A stretch of 64,000 bases of DNA, from NCBI GenBank assembly GCA_964523575.1, contig CAZGAV010000002.1, positions 50,770-114,769 on the forward strand, written 5' to 3'. Each line of letters begins with the position of its first letter. Position 1 is the stretch's first letter. The position numbers and the translations under genes were made by a program. The notes under the pieces were generated by a model. It saw only the letters and a list, made by a program, of their open reading frames with translations. It did no database searches and had not been told where the DNA came from. Below are positions 40,021-48,905 of this stretch, piece after piece. Origin of the DNA: DAOUTW01 sp964523575 (GTDB taxonomy: Bacteria > Zixibacteria > MSB-5A5 > GN15 > JAAZOE01).

Positions 40021-41142
40021 TCATTCCCTCGACAACTTCTCTATTTCTTCCAGAAGAACCATTTCCAGGTCGGCCTCCTTGACTTTGCGGATAATTTCGC
40101 CTTTGAAAAACAGCAATCCCTCACCTTTGCCGCCGGCGATACCGACGTCGGCCGCTTTGGCCTCGCCCGGGCCGTTGACCGTGCATCCCATAACCGCCAC
40201 CCGGAGCGGCTTCTTGATATGCCGGGTTTTGGCCTCGATTCGTTCGGCCAGCCCGATCAAATCGATCTGGCACCGCCCGCAGGTGGGGCAGGAGATAACT
40301 TCAACGCCCTCGCGTTTTAATTCCAGCGCGGCCAGTATCTGTTTGCCCACCCGGATTTCTTCGACCGGATCGGCCGTCAACGACACCCGCAGAGTGTCGC
40401 CGATTCCCCGCGCCAGAATGGCCCCGATTCCGGCGGCCGATTTTATCGAGCCGGTGAAGGTCGTCCCGGCCTCGGTGATCCCGATATGAAATGGATAATC
40501 GACCAATTCCGCCAGCAGGGTATAGGCCGCGATGGTGCACATGACGTTGGTCGATTTGAGAGCGATGATGGTGTCATGGAAATTATGCTTTTCGAGTATC
40601 TCCAATTCCCGAAGAGCCGCTCCGACGAAGGCGCGGGGATCGTCATGGCCGAATTCTTCGAGGATATCTTCGGGCAGGGAGCCGGAATTAACCCCGATTC
40701 GAATCGGAATCCCGGCGTCTTTGGCCGCCGCGACCACCTCGGCCACCTTCCAGTCGGCGCCGATATTGCCCGGATTGATCCGGACTTTATCGACTCCCTG
40801 TTCGATGGCCTTCAAGGCCAGCGTATGAGAAAAATGGATATCGGCCACCAGAGGAATCTCGATCCGCTTTTTTATCGCGCCCAGACAGGCGGCCGCGTCG
40901 CTGTTTAGAACCGCCACCCGGATAATCTCACACCCGGCTTCCTCCAGCCTTTTAATCTGGGCCGCGGTGGCCTCGATATCCCGCGTGTCGGTATTGGTCA
41001 TCGACTGCACCGACACCGGAAATCCTCCGCCGACGATGACTTCGCCGACCTTGACCGCCCGCGCTTTCCGCCGCCGCACCGGATACTCGATCGGGTGATC
41101 GGCCAGAACCCGGCGCCAATTCTTTTCTGTATTCTCCGACAT
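40021..41142 (-). CDS. ispG: 4-hydroxy-3-methylbut-2-en-1-yl diphosphate synthase
   Basis: 373 residues from ATG 41142 (an ATG at 41154 is in frame but sits against the TATAAT box). Seventh step of the MEP isoprenoid pathway, reducing MEcPP to HMBPP with a [4Fe-4S] cluster. Signatures: VSVQSMTNTDTRDIEATAAQI at the N-terminus, DIHFSHTLAL, KVRINPGNIG, and the cluster region SCPTCGRCQIDL with a third Cys in AVMGCTVNGPGEA, where the Glu also ligates. Compact single-domain form. A palindrome lies in its promoter region. Confidence 0.96.
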   Translation of the reverse strand: MSENTEKNWRRVLADHPIEYPVRRRKARAVKVGEVIVGGGFPVSVQSMTNTDTRDIEATAAQIKRLEEAGCEIIRVAVLNSDAAACLGAIKKRIEIPLVADIHFSHTLALKAIEQGVDKVRINPGNIGADWKVAEVVAAAKDAGIPIRIGVNSGSLPEDILEEFGHDDPRAFVGAALRELEILEKHNFHDTIIALKSTNVMCTIAAYTLLAELVDYPFHIGITEAGTTFTGSIKSAAGIGAILARGIGDTLRVSLTADPVEEIRVGKQILAALELKREGVEVISCPTCGRCQIDLIGLAERIEAKTRHIKKPLRVAVMGCTVNGPGEAKAADVGIAGGKGEGLLFFKGEIIRKVKEADLEMVLLEEIEKLSRE

Positions 41143-41155
41143 ATCTCTTGACATT

Positions 41156-41161
41156 ATTATA
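41156..41161 (-). promoter_or_regulatory. -10 box of ispG
   Basis: TATAAT on the minus strand, ending one base before the upstream ATG at 41154. Transcription would begin within about eight bases of ATG 41142, giving a very short leader. Confidence 0.45.
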
Positions 41162-41168
41162 CCCGTCC

Positions 41169-41183
41169 GGCTTAATTTAAGCC
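41169..41183. promoter_or_regulatory. Palindrome between divergent ispG and the gene at 41219
   Basis: GGCTTAA-T-TTAAGCC, a perfect 7+7 dyad just upstream of the ispG -10 box and 36 bases from the start of the divergent gene. The position fits an operator. Confidence 0.45.
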
Positions 41184-41218
41184 TATTACGCCAAAAGACA
41201 ACCGAAAGTTAGGACGAT

Positions 41219-41611
41219 TTGGATTACCGAAAAATAATTCTCTATTTGATCATTATCCTGGCGGCCTTCGGATACTGGTATAAGTTGAAGCATGACGAGA
41301 AAAAGGCCGCTGATGAAGTGATCAAATTCGCCGACGTCTATGCCGCCACCTCGGTCATGGCCGATCTGTACCGCAATGAGCCGGGAAAATTCATGCAGGC
41401 CCGCGATTCGATTTTCAAGGTTTACGACTATAACGAGGATTCCGTCCGGGCTTTCAAGGATATTTACGAAGGCAAAGAAGAGCAATGGACTCTGGTCTGG
41501 AATGTGATCCGGACCAAAACCGATTCGCTGATAGCTTATTTCAAAACGCATCCGGTCGAACACACGCCCGATTCCCTGATTAATACGGCCGATTCGACCT
41601 CGTCGAAATAA
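41219..41611 (+). CDS. Small membrane-anchored protein of unknown function
   Basis: 130 residues starting at TTG 41219 with AGGA six bases upstream. One N-terminal membrane helix (IILYLIIILAAFGYWY) is followed by a helical, charged domain (KHDEKKAADEVIKFADVYAATSVMADLYRNEP...) without Cys. The topology suggests a single-pass protein with a soluble C-terminus in the periplasm. Divergent from ispG. Conserved fold not recognised. Confidence 0.65.
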   Translation: MDYRKIILYLIIILAAFGYWYKLKHDEKKAADEVIKFADVYAATSVMADLYRNEPGKFMQARDSIFKVYDYNEDSVRAFKDIYEGKEEQWTLVWNVIRTKTDSLIAYFKTHPVEHTPDSLINTADSTSSK

Positions 41612-41706
41612 AGGCCCATTCCGCCCCGGCCGGCTGACAACTCACCCAGACGGAATTCTAAAATCTATCGCATCCGTCCCAAATCCCTGATTTAGTCAGA
41701 CAAGGG

Positions 41707-41736
41707 TTGATTTTGGCGGCCTCATTTTCTTATATT
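41707..41736 (+). promoter_or_regulatory. Promoter of the ior-buk-ptb operon
   Basis: TTGATT (41707-41712), 18 bp, TATATT (41731-41736), 61 bases ahead of iorA. Confidence 0.6.
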
Positions 41737-41797
41737 CTCCGTTGCATGAAATAATGAACCGAGAATTTACTACTTTGATGAATTGGACAGGTGACAG

Positions 41798-43582
41798 ATG
41801 AAAGAATTACTTTCCGGCAATGAGGCGGTGGCGCGCGGAGCGTACGAGGCCGGCGTCAAGCTGGCCGCGGCCTATCCCGGCACCCCCTCAACCGAGATTT
41901 TGGAAAATATAGCCGCTCATTATCCGTCGATTTACGCCGAATGGTCGCCGAATGAAAAGGTCGCCTTCGAGGTCGGTATCGGCGGTTCCATGGGCGGCGG
42001 CCGCAGTCTGGTGGCCATGAAACACGTCGGTGTCAACGTTGCCGCCGACCCTCTGATGACCTTCGCCTACACCGGCGTCAATGCCGGTTTTGTCTTCATC
42101 AGCGCCGACGATCCGGAAATGCATTCGTCACAAAACGAACAGGATAACCGCTTTATCGCCAAGTTTGCCCAGATTCCGTTCCTGGAGCCGTCCGACTCGC
42201 AGGAATCGAAAGACATGGTCAAACTGGCTCTGGAAATCTCGGAGGAATTCGATACACCGGTGATGTTGCGGATGACTACCCGGGTTTCGCATTCCAAGGG
42301 AGTGGTCGAACTCAACGACCCCATTGAAGTCAAGCATCCGCAATTCGACCGCAATGTCCGCAAATATGTCATGATTCCCGGAAACGCCCGCCTCCGCCAT
42401 CACAGTGTCCTCGAACGGTTGGCGCGGCTCGAAGAATTTGTCGAAAATTCTCCCCTTAACCGTATTGAGGAATACGGAACCGAGCTGGGCATCATCACCG
42501 GCGGCATCTCTTATGAATATGTCAAAGAGATTATGCCCGAAACCGACGTCTTCAAAATCGGTATCGGATTTCCCCTGCCGCTCAAAAAGATTAAGAAATT
42601 TGTCGAAGCCCACAAGCGGGTGCTGGTCGTCGAGGAGCTGGAACCCTACTATGAAGAAATCATCCGGGCCGCAGGGATGAATACGGTCGAGGGTAAGAAA
42701 TTTTTCGGACGCGAGGGCGAATTGTCGCCCCACCGGATCGCGCTTGGCTTGCACGAAGCCGGCCTTCTCGACGCCGTCCCGACAATCGGATATGAACCGG
42801 CCGACCTTTTCCCGCGCCCGCCGGTCTTGTGCCCCGGCTGTCCCCATCGAGGCCTGTTCACTATCCTCAAAAAATTGAAACTGACCGTCACCGGTGATAT
42901 CGGCTGCTATACACTGGGGACCCTCGAACCCCTGGGCGCTCTGCATACCTGCATCTGCATGGGCGCCTCCATCGGCAACGCCATTGGGATGGAAAAGGTC
43001 AATGGTTCGGATAAGGGCATCGTCGCCGTCCTGGGCGATTCGACTTTCCTTCATTCAGGTATCACCGGCGTCCTCGACGCCGTTTACAACAAATCGAATA
43101 TCACGACCATCATCGCCGACAACCGCATCACGGCCATGACCGGAGGCCAGCAACATCCGGCCACCGGCTATACCCTGATGGGGGAGAAGACCAAAGCCGT
43201 CGATTTCGTCGAACTGGTCAAGGCCCTCGGCGTCGAATCGGTGCGCACCATCGACCCTCTCAAATATGAGGAATCGATGCAGGTCATCAAGGAAGAAGTC
43301 GCCAAACCGGGACCGTCGGTGATTATCACGACCAGTCCCTGTGTTCTGATGCCGAGACGGATTATGGACGTGCCCTACGAGGTTATTCTCGATGAATGCA
43401 CCGGGTGCAGCGCCTGCTTCCGGATCGGCTGCCCGGCGATTTATCCTTCAAAGGAACTGGCCAAGGGTAAATTCCCCAAAGCCGAGATCGACCCTACCTT
43501 GTGTACGGGGTGCACGTTGTGCGCCCAGATTTGCCTCCCCGAGGCGATTGTTCTGAAACAACCGGCCGTGACGGTCAAGTGA
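41798..43582 (+). CDS. iorA: Indolepyruvate:ferredoxin oxidoreductase, alpha subunit
   Basis: 594 residues. Oxidatively decarboxylates aryl 2-oxoacids (from Trp, Phe, Tyr) to acyl-CoA with reduced ferredoxin. N-terminal pyrimidine-binding part (LLSGNEAVARGAYEAGVKLAAAYPGTPSTEI), the TPP-binding part (CPGCPHRGLFTIL, GDIGCYTLG, GDSTFLHSGITG), then two C-terminal [4Fe-4S] motifs: CTGCSACFRIGCP and CTGCTLCAQIC. First gene of the operon; the beta subunit starts five bases after the stop. The substrate range (aryl versus branched-chain) cannot be settled from sequence alone. Confidence 0.96.
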   Translation: MKELLSGNEAVARGAYEAGVKLAAAYPGTPSTEILENIAAHYPSIYAEWSPNEKVAFEVGIGGSMGGGRSLVAMKHVGVNVAADPLMTFAYTGVNAGFVFISADDPEMHSSQNEQDNRFIAKFAQIPFLEPSDSQESKDMVKLALEISEEFDTPVMLRMTTRVSHSKGVVELNDPIEVKHPQFDRNVRKYVMIPGNARLRHHSVLERLARLEEFVENSPLNRIEEYGTELGIITGGISYEYVKEIMPETDVFKIGIGFPLPLKKIKKFVEAHKRVLVVEELEPYYEEIIRAAGMNTVEGKKFFGREGELSPHRIALGLHEAGLLDAVPTIGYEPADLFPRPPVLCPGCPHRGLFTILKKLKLTVTGDIGCYTLGTLEPLGALHTCICMGASIGNAIGMEKVNGSDKGIVAVLGDSTFLHSGITGVLDAVYNKSNITTIIADNRITAMTGGQQHPATGYTLMGEKTKAVDFVELVKALGVESVRTIDPLKYEESMQVIKEEVAKPGPSVIITTSPCVLMPRRIMDVPYEVILDECTGCSACFRIGCPAIYPSKELAKGKFPKAEIDPTLCTGCTLCAQICLPEAIVLKQPAVTVK

Positions 43583-43586
43583 GGAT

Positions 43587-44189
43587 ATGATGGACAACTA
43601 TGCAAAGAACATATTGATCGTTGGGACCGGTGGACAGGGCGTCCTGCTGGCCTCGGAATTGCTTTCGGAAGCAGCCGTCGCCTCCGGTTACGATGCCAAA
43701 AAATCGGAAGTGCACGGCATGTCCCAGCGCGGCGGGGTGGTCTCGTCACACGTCCGGATCGGTAAAAAAGTCTATTCGCCCATTATCCCCTACGGTCAGG
43801 CCGATATTATCCTCTCCTTTGAGCAGGCCGAGGGGCTGAGGGCGCTCGACTGGCTGGCTCCTTCGGGAAAAATCATCATCTCCACCACCCGACTGGTGCC
43901 GCCCATCGCCAATTTTGGAAAATTCAGCTACCCGGCCGACCCGGCCGCCGAAATCCGCAAGAAAACCAAAAACCTGATCGTCGTCGAGGCCGATAAAATA
44001 GCGCTGGAACTGGGCAATATCCGCCTCGTCAATACTATCCTGCTGGCCGTGGCTTCGCCCTTCATCGGGTTCGAGAAGAAGGTCTGGGAAGAGGCCATTC
44101 GGAAAATGGTCAAACCGAAATTCGTGGATTTGAACCTGAAAGCCTTTGCTCGGGGATATGAACTGGCCGGAAGCGGCGTCGGCGCCTGA
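43587..44189 (+). CDS. iorB: Indolepyruvate:ferredoxin oxidoreductase, beta subunit
   Basis: 200 residues of the gamma-type 2-oxoacid oxidoreductase domain: ILIVGTGGQGVLLASELLSEAAV at the N-terminus (nucleotide-type GxGGQG loop), then EVHGMSQRGGVVSSHVRIG, and AFARGYELA at the end. It pairs with IorA to complete the enzyme. Starts five bases after iorA and is followed 13 bases later by the kinase gene. Confidence 0.95.
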   Translation: MMDNYAKNILIVGTGGQGVLLASELLSEAAVASGYDAKKSEVHGMSQRGGVVSSHVRIGKKVYSPIIPYGQADIILSFEQAEGLRALDWLAPSGKIIISTTRLVPPIANFGKFSYPADPAAEIRKKTKNLIVVEADKIALELGNIRLVNTILLAVASPFIGFEKKVWEEAIRKMVKPKFVDLNLKAFARGYELAGSGVGA

Positions 44190-44202
44190 TAACGGGAGAT
44201 TG

Positions 44203-45282
44203 ATGGACAAAAAGGACGCGATCATTCTGGTCCTGAATCCGGGATCGACCTCCACCAAGGTAGCGATCTACCGAGGCCCCGAGGAAATTCACGGCCGCAA
44301 TATCGAACACCGGGCCGAAGACCTGGCCGCGTTCGATCAGGCCGCCGATCAATTCGAATTCCGCCGAAAAAATATCGAAAGCTGGCTCGATCAACTGCCT
44401 CAATCCGACCGATCATTCGACGCCGTCGCCGGGCGAGGTGCGCCGCTCAAACCGATGGAGGGCGGTACCTACGGTATCTCGAAGCAGATGATCGACGACG
44501 TTCGCACCTCTCGTTATTCCAACCACGCTTCCAATCTGGGCCCATTGCTGGCCGACTATTTCGCGGGAAAATATGGCGTCCCGGCTTATATCACCGATCC
44601 CATCACCGTCGATGACTTCACCGATCTGGCCCGTGTCTCAGGCTTTCCCGGCATCGTCCGCAAATGCCGTTCCCACGCTCTCAACATCAAAGCCGTGGGA
44701 CGGGCTGAAGCGGCCCGGATGGACAAAAAGCTGGATGAGGTCAATTTCATTGTCGCTCACATGGGCAACGGCATCTCGGTGGCGGCGGTCAAAGAGGGTC
44801 GCATCGTCGATGTCAACGACGGCCTGCTGGGTATGGGACCGTTTTCGCCCGACCGCGCCGGAGCCTTACCTATAGGGCCTCTGGTCGAATTGTGTTATTC
44901 CGGAAAATATGAACACAGAGAATTGGAAACCGCCCTGTCCAAAAAAAGCGGCTTGATGGGTTATCTGGGCGTCAATGATCTCCGCAAAGTGGAGGAGATG
45001 ATTGCCGAAGGCGACAAGCAGGCCGAAACGATCTTCAACGCCATGTGTTATCAGATCGCCAGGGAAATAGGGGCCGTCGGAGCCGTGCTCAAAGGTGACA
45101 TCGACGGCATCATCCTGACCGGCGGCATGGCCCATTCACGCCTGCTCACGAATGCGATCACATCTTACGTAAAATTCATGGCGCCGATCAAACTAGTGCC
45201 GGGGGAACATGAGATGTCGGCTCTGGCCGAAGGCGCCATCCGGGCTCTGACCAGCGAGGAACAGGTCAAAATTTACGATTAA
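44203..45282 (+). CDS. buk: Butyrate/acyl kinase
   Basis: 359 residues of the acetate/butyrate kinase family (ASKHA fold). ATG 44203 has GGGAGA upstream. LVLNPGSTSTKVAIY at the N-terminus, FDAVAGRGAPLKPMEGG, YSNHASNLG, VNFIVAHMGNGISVAAVKEGRIVDVNDG, and GIILTGGMAHS with the ATP site. Converts acyl-phosphate to acid plus ATP, the energy-yielding step after IorAB and the phosphotransacylases encoded alongside. Isobutyrate, isovalerate or aryl acids would fit as products. Confidence 0.94.
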   Translation: MDKKDAIILVLNPGSTSTKVAIYRGPEEIHGRNIEHRAEDLAAFDQAADQFEFRRKNIESWLDQLPQSDRSFDAVAGRGAPLKPMEGGTYGISKQMIDDVRTSRYSNHASNLGPLLADYFAGKYGVPAYITDPITVDDFTDLARVSGFPGIVRKCRSHALNIKAVGRAEAARMDKKLDEVNFIVAHMGNGISVAAVKEGRIVDVNDGLLGMGPFSPDRAGALPIGPLVELCYSGKYEHRELETALSKKSGLMGYLGVNDLRKVEEMIAEGDKQAETIFNAMCYQIAREIGAVGAVLKGDIDGIILTGGMAHSRLLTNAITSYVKFMAPIKLVPGEHEMSALAEGAIRALTSEEQVKIYD

Positions 45283-45321
45283 CCGAGGGGGGCCGGTGAA
45301 AGCCAATCGGAACGTCCAAAT

Positions 45322-46266
45322 ATGCTGAAATCATCGGAAGATATCATTGCCGCCGCCCGGAAACTATCGAGGGACGGCCAACGTCCGCGCATATCGGTCG
45401 CGGTGGCGCAAGACGCCGACGTCCTCGGAGCGGTGCGCTCGGCCTTCGATGACGGCATCTGCGACGCCTCGCTTTTTGGGGACCGGACGAAAATCCGGGA
45501 ACTGGCCGAAGAACATCACCTCAGGCTTGATGGTCTCGATATAAATCACCAGCCGGACAATGCTCAAGCTGTTCTGGAAGCGGTCGAATTGGCCTCCATC
45601 GGGAAGGCCGATGCCATCATGAAAGGCTTCGTGTCCACTTCGACCCTCCTCAAAGGTGTCCTCGATCGCCGTTTCAAACTTCGCGCGGAGCCAACCTTGT
45701 CCCATGTCGCCGTCCTCACCATTCCGGGATATCGTAAACTGCTCATGATGACCGACGGCGGCATGATCGTCAAACCCGACCTCGAACAGAAACTGGGCAT
45801 ACTGAAAAACGCCGTTCTTGTCGGCCGGGCTCTGGGTATCGACCCGGTCCGCGTAGCGCTGTCGGCGGCGGCCGATAAGGTCATGGATAAGATGCCGCAG
45901 ACTGAAGAAAACGCCCAACTGGTTGAGATGGTCCGCGAAGCCAAAATCGAGGGATGCGAAGTCGCCGGGCCGATGAGTTTCGATATCGCCGTTTCCGCCG
46001 ATGTGGCCGCGATGGAGGGGATAAAAAATCCCGTGGCCGGGAACGCCGACGTTTATCTGGTGGGAAGTATCGAGGAATGCAATATCACCACCAAATGCAT
46101 GATCATCTTCGCCCATGCCATTTTCGCCGGCGTCATCGTCGGCGCCCGGGTACCGGTGTCGCTGGTATCCCGAACCGATCCCGTCATCGGCAAAAAAACT
46201 TCGATTGCGCTGGCCTGCCTCGTCTCCGATTATTACCGCCGAACCGGGGAGGGGGGCAAATCATGA
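45322..46266 (+). CDS. ptb: Phosphate acyl (butyryl) transferase, copy 1
   Basis: 314 residues of the phosphate acetyl/butyryltransferase family. RISVAVAQDADVLGAVRSAF at the N-terminus, GKADAIMKGFVSTSTLLKGVL, AVLTIPGYRKLLMMTDGGMIVKPDLEQK (substrate loop) and GPMSFDIAVSADVA. Converts acyl-CoA plus phosphate to acyl-phosphate, which the neighbouring kinase turns into ATP. Its stop overlaps the start of copy 2 (ATGA), so both proteins are made together, possibly as a heteromer. Confidence 0.93.
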   Translation: MLKSSEDIIAAARKLSRDGQRPRISVAVAQDADVLGAVRSAFDDGICDASLFGDRTKIRELAEEHHLRLDGLDINHQPDNAQAVLEAVELASIGKADAIMKGFVSTSTLLKGVLDRRFKLRAEPTLSHVAVLTIPGYRKLLMMTDGGMIVKPDLEQKLGILKNAVLVGRALGIDPVRVALSAAADKVMDKMPQTEENAQLVEMVREAKIEGCEVAGPMSFDIAVSADVAAMEGIKNPVAGNADVYLVGSIEECNITTKCMIIFAHAIFAGVIVGARVPVSLVSRTDPVIGKKTSIALACLVSDYYRRTGEGGKS

Positions 46267-47195
46267 CCGAGCCGATCAAGACTTTCGACCGTCTCCTATC
46301 CTTCACACGGCGGCTGGTCACGGCCAAGAAAAGAGCCCGCGCCGTGGTGGTTGGCGCCGATGAACCGTCGTACCTCAAAACGGTAGCCCACGCGGCGCGC
46401 GAGGGCCTGCTGGAACCCGTCCTGATCGGACCGAAAAAAAGTATCGAAGACCTGGCCGAGTTGAACCATGTGGATCTCGGAAACATGGAAATTATCGACC
46501 GCGACAGCCGCGTCGATATGATTATCGAAGCTGTCAAACTGGTCGGCAATGGCCGGGCCGATATGCTGGTGCGGGGCAATATGACAACCGGGTTGATGCT
46601 GGCGCGGATGTTCGAACGCCCGACCGATATGCGTCTGGGGAAAAATCATGTCAGCCATGTGGCGGCTTTTGAACATGAATTGTATCCCCGGCTGTTGCTC
46701 ATGAGCGATGGCGGTGTGACCGTGATGCCCGATATCGACCAGAAACTGGCGATCATCCAGAACGCCGTCAAAATCGCCAATTTACTTGGAGTGAATATGC
46801 CCCGGGTGGCAGTCCTGGCAGCGGTCGAGGTGATCTATACGGCTATGCCGGTCACGATGGACGGGGCGATTATCGCCAAGATGCAGGATAAGGGACAGAT
46901 AAAAAACTGTCATATAGACGGTCCGTTGTCGATGGACGTGGCCGTTGTTCCGGAAGTGGCCGAACAGAAAGGGGTCAGATCGGAAGTCGCCGGGCAGGCC
47001 GATATCCTCATCGCCCCCAATATCGAAACCGGCAACGGGATGTACAAGGCGATGTCGATGTTTGCCCATGCCGCCACGGCCGGCGTCATCGTCGGCGGCC
47101 GCGTGCCGATTGCCCTGTCGTCGCGTTGCGACAGCACCGAGAATCTTCTAAATTCTCTTGTTTTGTCTGCGTATATCGCATTGAACAGTAAATAG
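46263..47195 (+). CDS. Phosphate acyl (butyryl) transferase, copy 2
   Basis: 310 residues, start ATG 46263 overlapping the copy 1 stop. Same fold and order of motifs (RAVVVGADEPSYLKTVAHAA, GRADMLVRGNMTTGLMLARMF, LLLMSDGGVTVMPDIDQKLAI, GPLSMDVAVVPEVAEQKG) but clearly diverged from copy 1: it lacks the KGFVSTSTLLKG stretch, replaced by RGNMTTGLML. A second acyl-chain specificity, or a regulatory partner, is possible. It closes the operon. Confidence 0.9.
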   Translation: MTEPIKTFDRLLSFTRRLVTAKKRARAVVVGADEPSYLKTVAHAAREGLLEPVLIGPKKSIEDLAELNHVDLGNMEIIDRDSRVDMIIEAVKLVGNGRADMLVRGNMTTGLMLARMFERPTDMRLGKNHVSHVAAFEHELYPRLLLMSDGGVTVMPDIDQKLAIIQNAVKIANLLGVNMPRVAVLAAVEVIYTAMPVTMDGAIIAKMQDKGQIKNCHIDGPLSMDVAVVPEVAEQKGVRSEVAGQADILIAPNIETGNGMYKAMSMFAHAATAGVIVGGRVPIALSSRCDSTENLLNSLVLSAYIALNSK

Positions 47196-47286
47196 AAATA
47201 GGGAAAGCTCTTTTTTGGCGGTCAGGCAACGATGGCACACGATTTCTCGGCAAACCGAAAGTCTCCCGGACTAAACCGGAATAAAA

Positions 47287-48816
47287 ATGCGCGATACTAT
47301 CGTTATAGATAAAGCTTTGAAGAAGTACTTAATCCTGGCGGCGGCGACCGTCCTCATCCGGCTCATCTTCATGGGCTGGATGGACCTTCTGCCCGAGGAA
47401 GCCTATTACTGGAGTTACTCCCAGCATCTGGCTTTTGGCTATCTGGATCATCCGCCGATGGTCGCCTGGCTCAATTTCCTTTCACAGGCGCTTATCGGCA
47501 AAAGTGAATTTGCTGTCCGCCTGCCGGCTTTCCTTACCTGGCTGGTCATGGTCTTTTTCATGGTTCGGCTGGCCCGAAAACTATTCGACCGATCGACAGC
47601 CGATCGCATGCTTCCCTTGCTGGCCATACTCCCGATCTATTTCTCAGTCGGTTTCCTGATGACACCCGATGCGCCGCTCTATGCCGCCTGGGCCGGGTTT
47701 CTATACTTTTTCCATCAAGCCATAACAACCGAAAAGAACACCGCCTGGCTGGGTGCGGGAATCTGCCTGGGATTGGGTCTGCTGTCCAAGTACACTATGG
47801 GACTTGTCGTGCCGGCCGCTGGTTTCTACATGATTCTCGACCGTTCCGCGCGGCGTTGGTTTTTCCGGCCTCAGCCATACCTGGCCCTGATCATCGGCAT
47901 TCTGCTCTTCCTGCCTGTTATCTATTGGAATTATACGCATGACTGGATGTCATTCGCCTTTCAAGGCTCGCGCCGCTGGACCGGAGGACTGGAATTTAAC
48001 CTCCATATCGTCATCGGAAGTATCTTCGTACTCCTGACTCCGGTGGGCGTGGTGGAAATGGTGCGAGCGCTGGCCCGGGGTTGGAAACAGAGCTTCACCG
48101 CCTCTGAAAATAGTCAAGATCGCGGACGGCTATATCTGTTTATGATCGTCTTTAGTCTGCTCCCCCTGACTATCTTCATCATTCAGAGTTTCCGCGGACA
48201 ACCCAAGCTCAACTGGACCGGACCGGTCTGGCTGTCGATCCTGCCGATAATTGCCTGGAATATGAAAGCGCCGGATTCCGTTACTCTCGGATGGTGGGCG
48301 CGCTTTTCCGTGAAAGGCTGGAAGCCGACCCTGTATGCCTTGATAGTTTTGTACATTGCCGGATTCGGATATGTCGTCGGCGGTATGCCGGGATGGCCGA
48401 CCATGGAGAAAATGGCCCTGCCGGTTGCCTGGAAACAATTCGGCGCCCGCGTCGAGCAGTTGGAGGAAAAAGTCGCCTCCGAAACCGGCAGCAGTCCGCT
48501 AATAGTCGGACTCGATAAATACTGGCTGGCCAGCGAACTCAGTTTCTATGATCCGGACGAAAGCGATTTCATGCCGGAATTCGCCGGTACATCCGTTTTC
48601 CGCGGAAACAGCCTGATGTGGGATTATTGGGTGCCTATAGATCAGGTCGAAGGGCGTAACCTCCTGCTGATCTGCTTCAAGGAAGAGAAACTGCACCAAC
48701 CCTGGATTACCGGGTCATTCTCCGAATTAAGTCCCATTCACCGGGAGATGATTTCCAAATTCGGCCGCAACGTTGCCTCGTTCTACTGGCAGGTCGGCTA
48801 CGACTATCATGAATGA
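47287..48816 (+). CDS. GT39/PMT_2-family membrane glycosyltransferase (ArnT-like)
   Basis: 509-residue GT-C protein with about 11 membrane helices. The N-terminal loop PEEAYYWSYSQHLAFGYLDHPPMVAWL contains the Glu/Tyr and DHPP signature of the PMT_2/ArnT family, where the acidic residues are catalytic in the periplasm. C-terminal soluble domain from about residue 385. Likely adds a sugar from a polyprenyl carrier to lipid A, a glycan or a protein. The GT-C-like DUF2723 gene at 12529 is a second possible envelope glycosyltransferase in the window. Confidence 0.87.
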   Translation: MRDTIVIDKALKKYLILAAATVLIRLIFMGWMDLLPEEAYYWSYSQHLAFGYLDHPPMVAWLNFLSQALIGKSEFAVRLPAFLTWLVMVFFMVRLARKLFDRSTADRMLPLLAILPIYFSVGFLMTPDAPLYAAWAGFLYFFHQAITTEKNTAWLGAGICLGLGLLSKYTMGLVVPAAGFYMILDRSARRWFFRPQPYLALIIGILLFLPVIYWNYTHDWMSFAFQGSRRWTGGLEFNLHIVIGSIFVLLTPVGVVEMVRALARGWKQSFTASENSQDRGRLYLFMIVFSLLPLTIFIIQSFRGQPKLNWTGPVWLSILPIIAWNMKAPDSVTLGWWARFSVKGWKPTLYALIVLYIAGFGYVVGGMPGWPTMEKMALPVAWKQFGARVEQLEEKVASETGSSPLIVGLDKYWLASELSFYDPDESDFMPEFAGTSVFRGNSLMWDYWVPIDQVEGRNLLLICFKEEKLHQPWITGSFSELSPIHREMISKFGRNVASFYWQVGYDYHE

Positions 48817-48843
48817 ATCGCCCGTTCAATGCCATTTCCACGC

Positions 48844-48871
48844 TTGACAATCAAGAGAAAACTTGTATACT
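48844..48871 (+). promoter_or_regulatory. Promoter of the beta-helix/dockerin gene
   Basis: TTGACA (48844-48849), 16 bp, TATACT (48866-48871), 35 bases before the ATG. A near-consensus promoter, which argues that the gene is expressed. Confidence 0.7.
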
Positions 48872-48905
48872 TTACCTTAAAGACACCATCAACCGGGGAC
48901 GGGCA

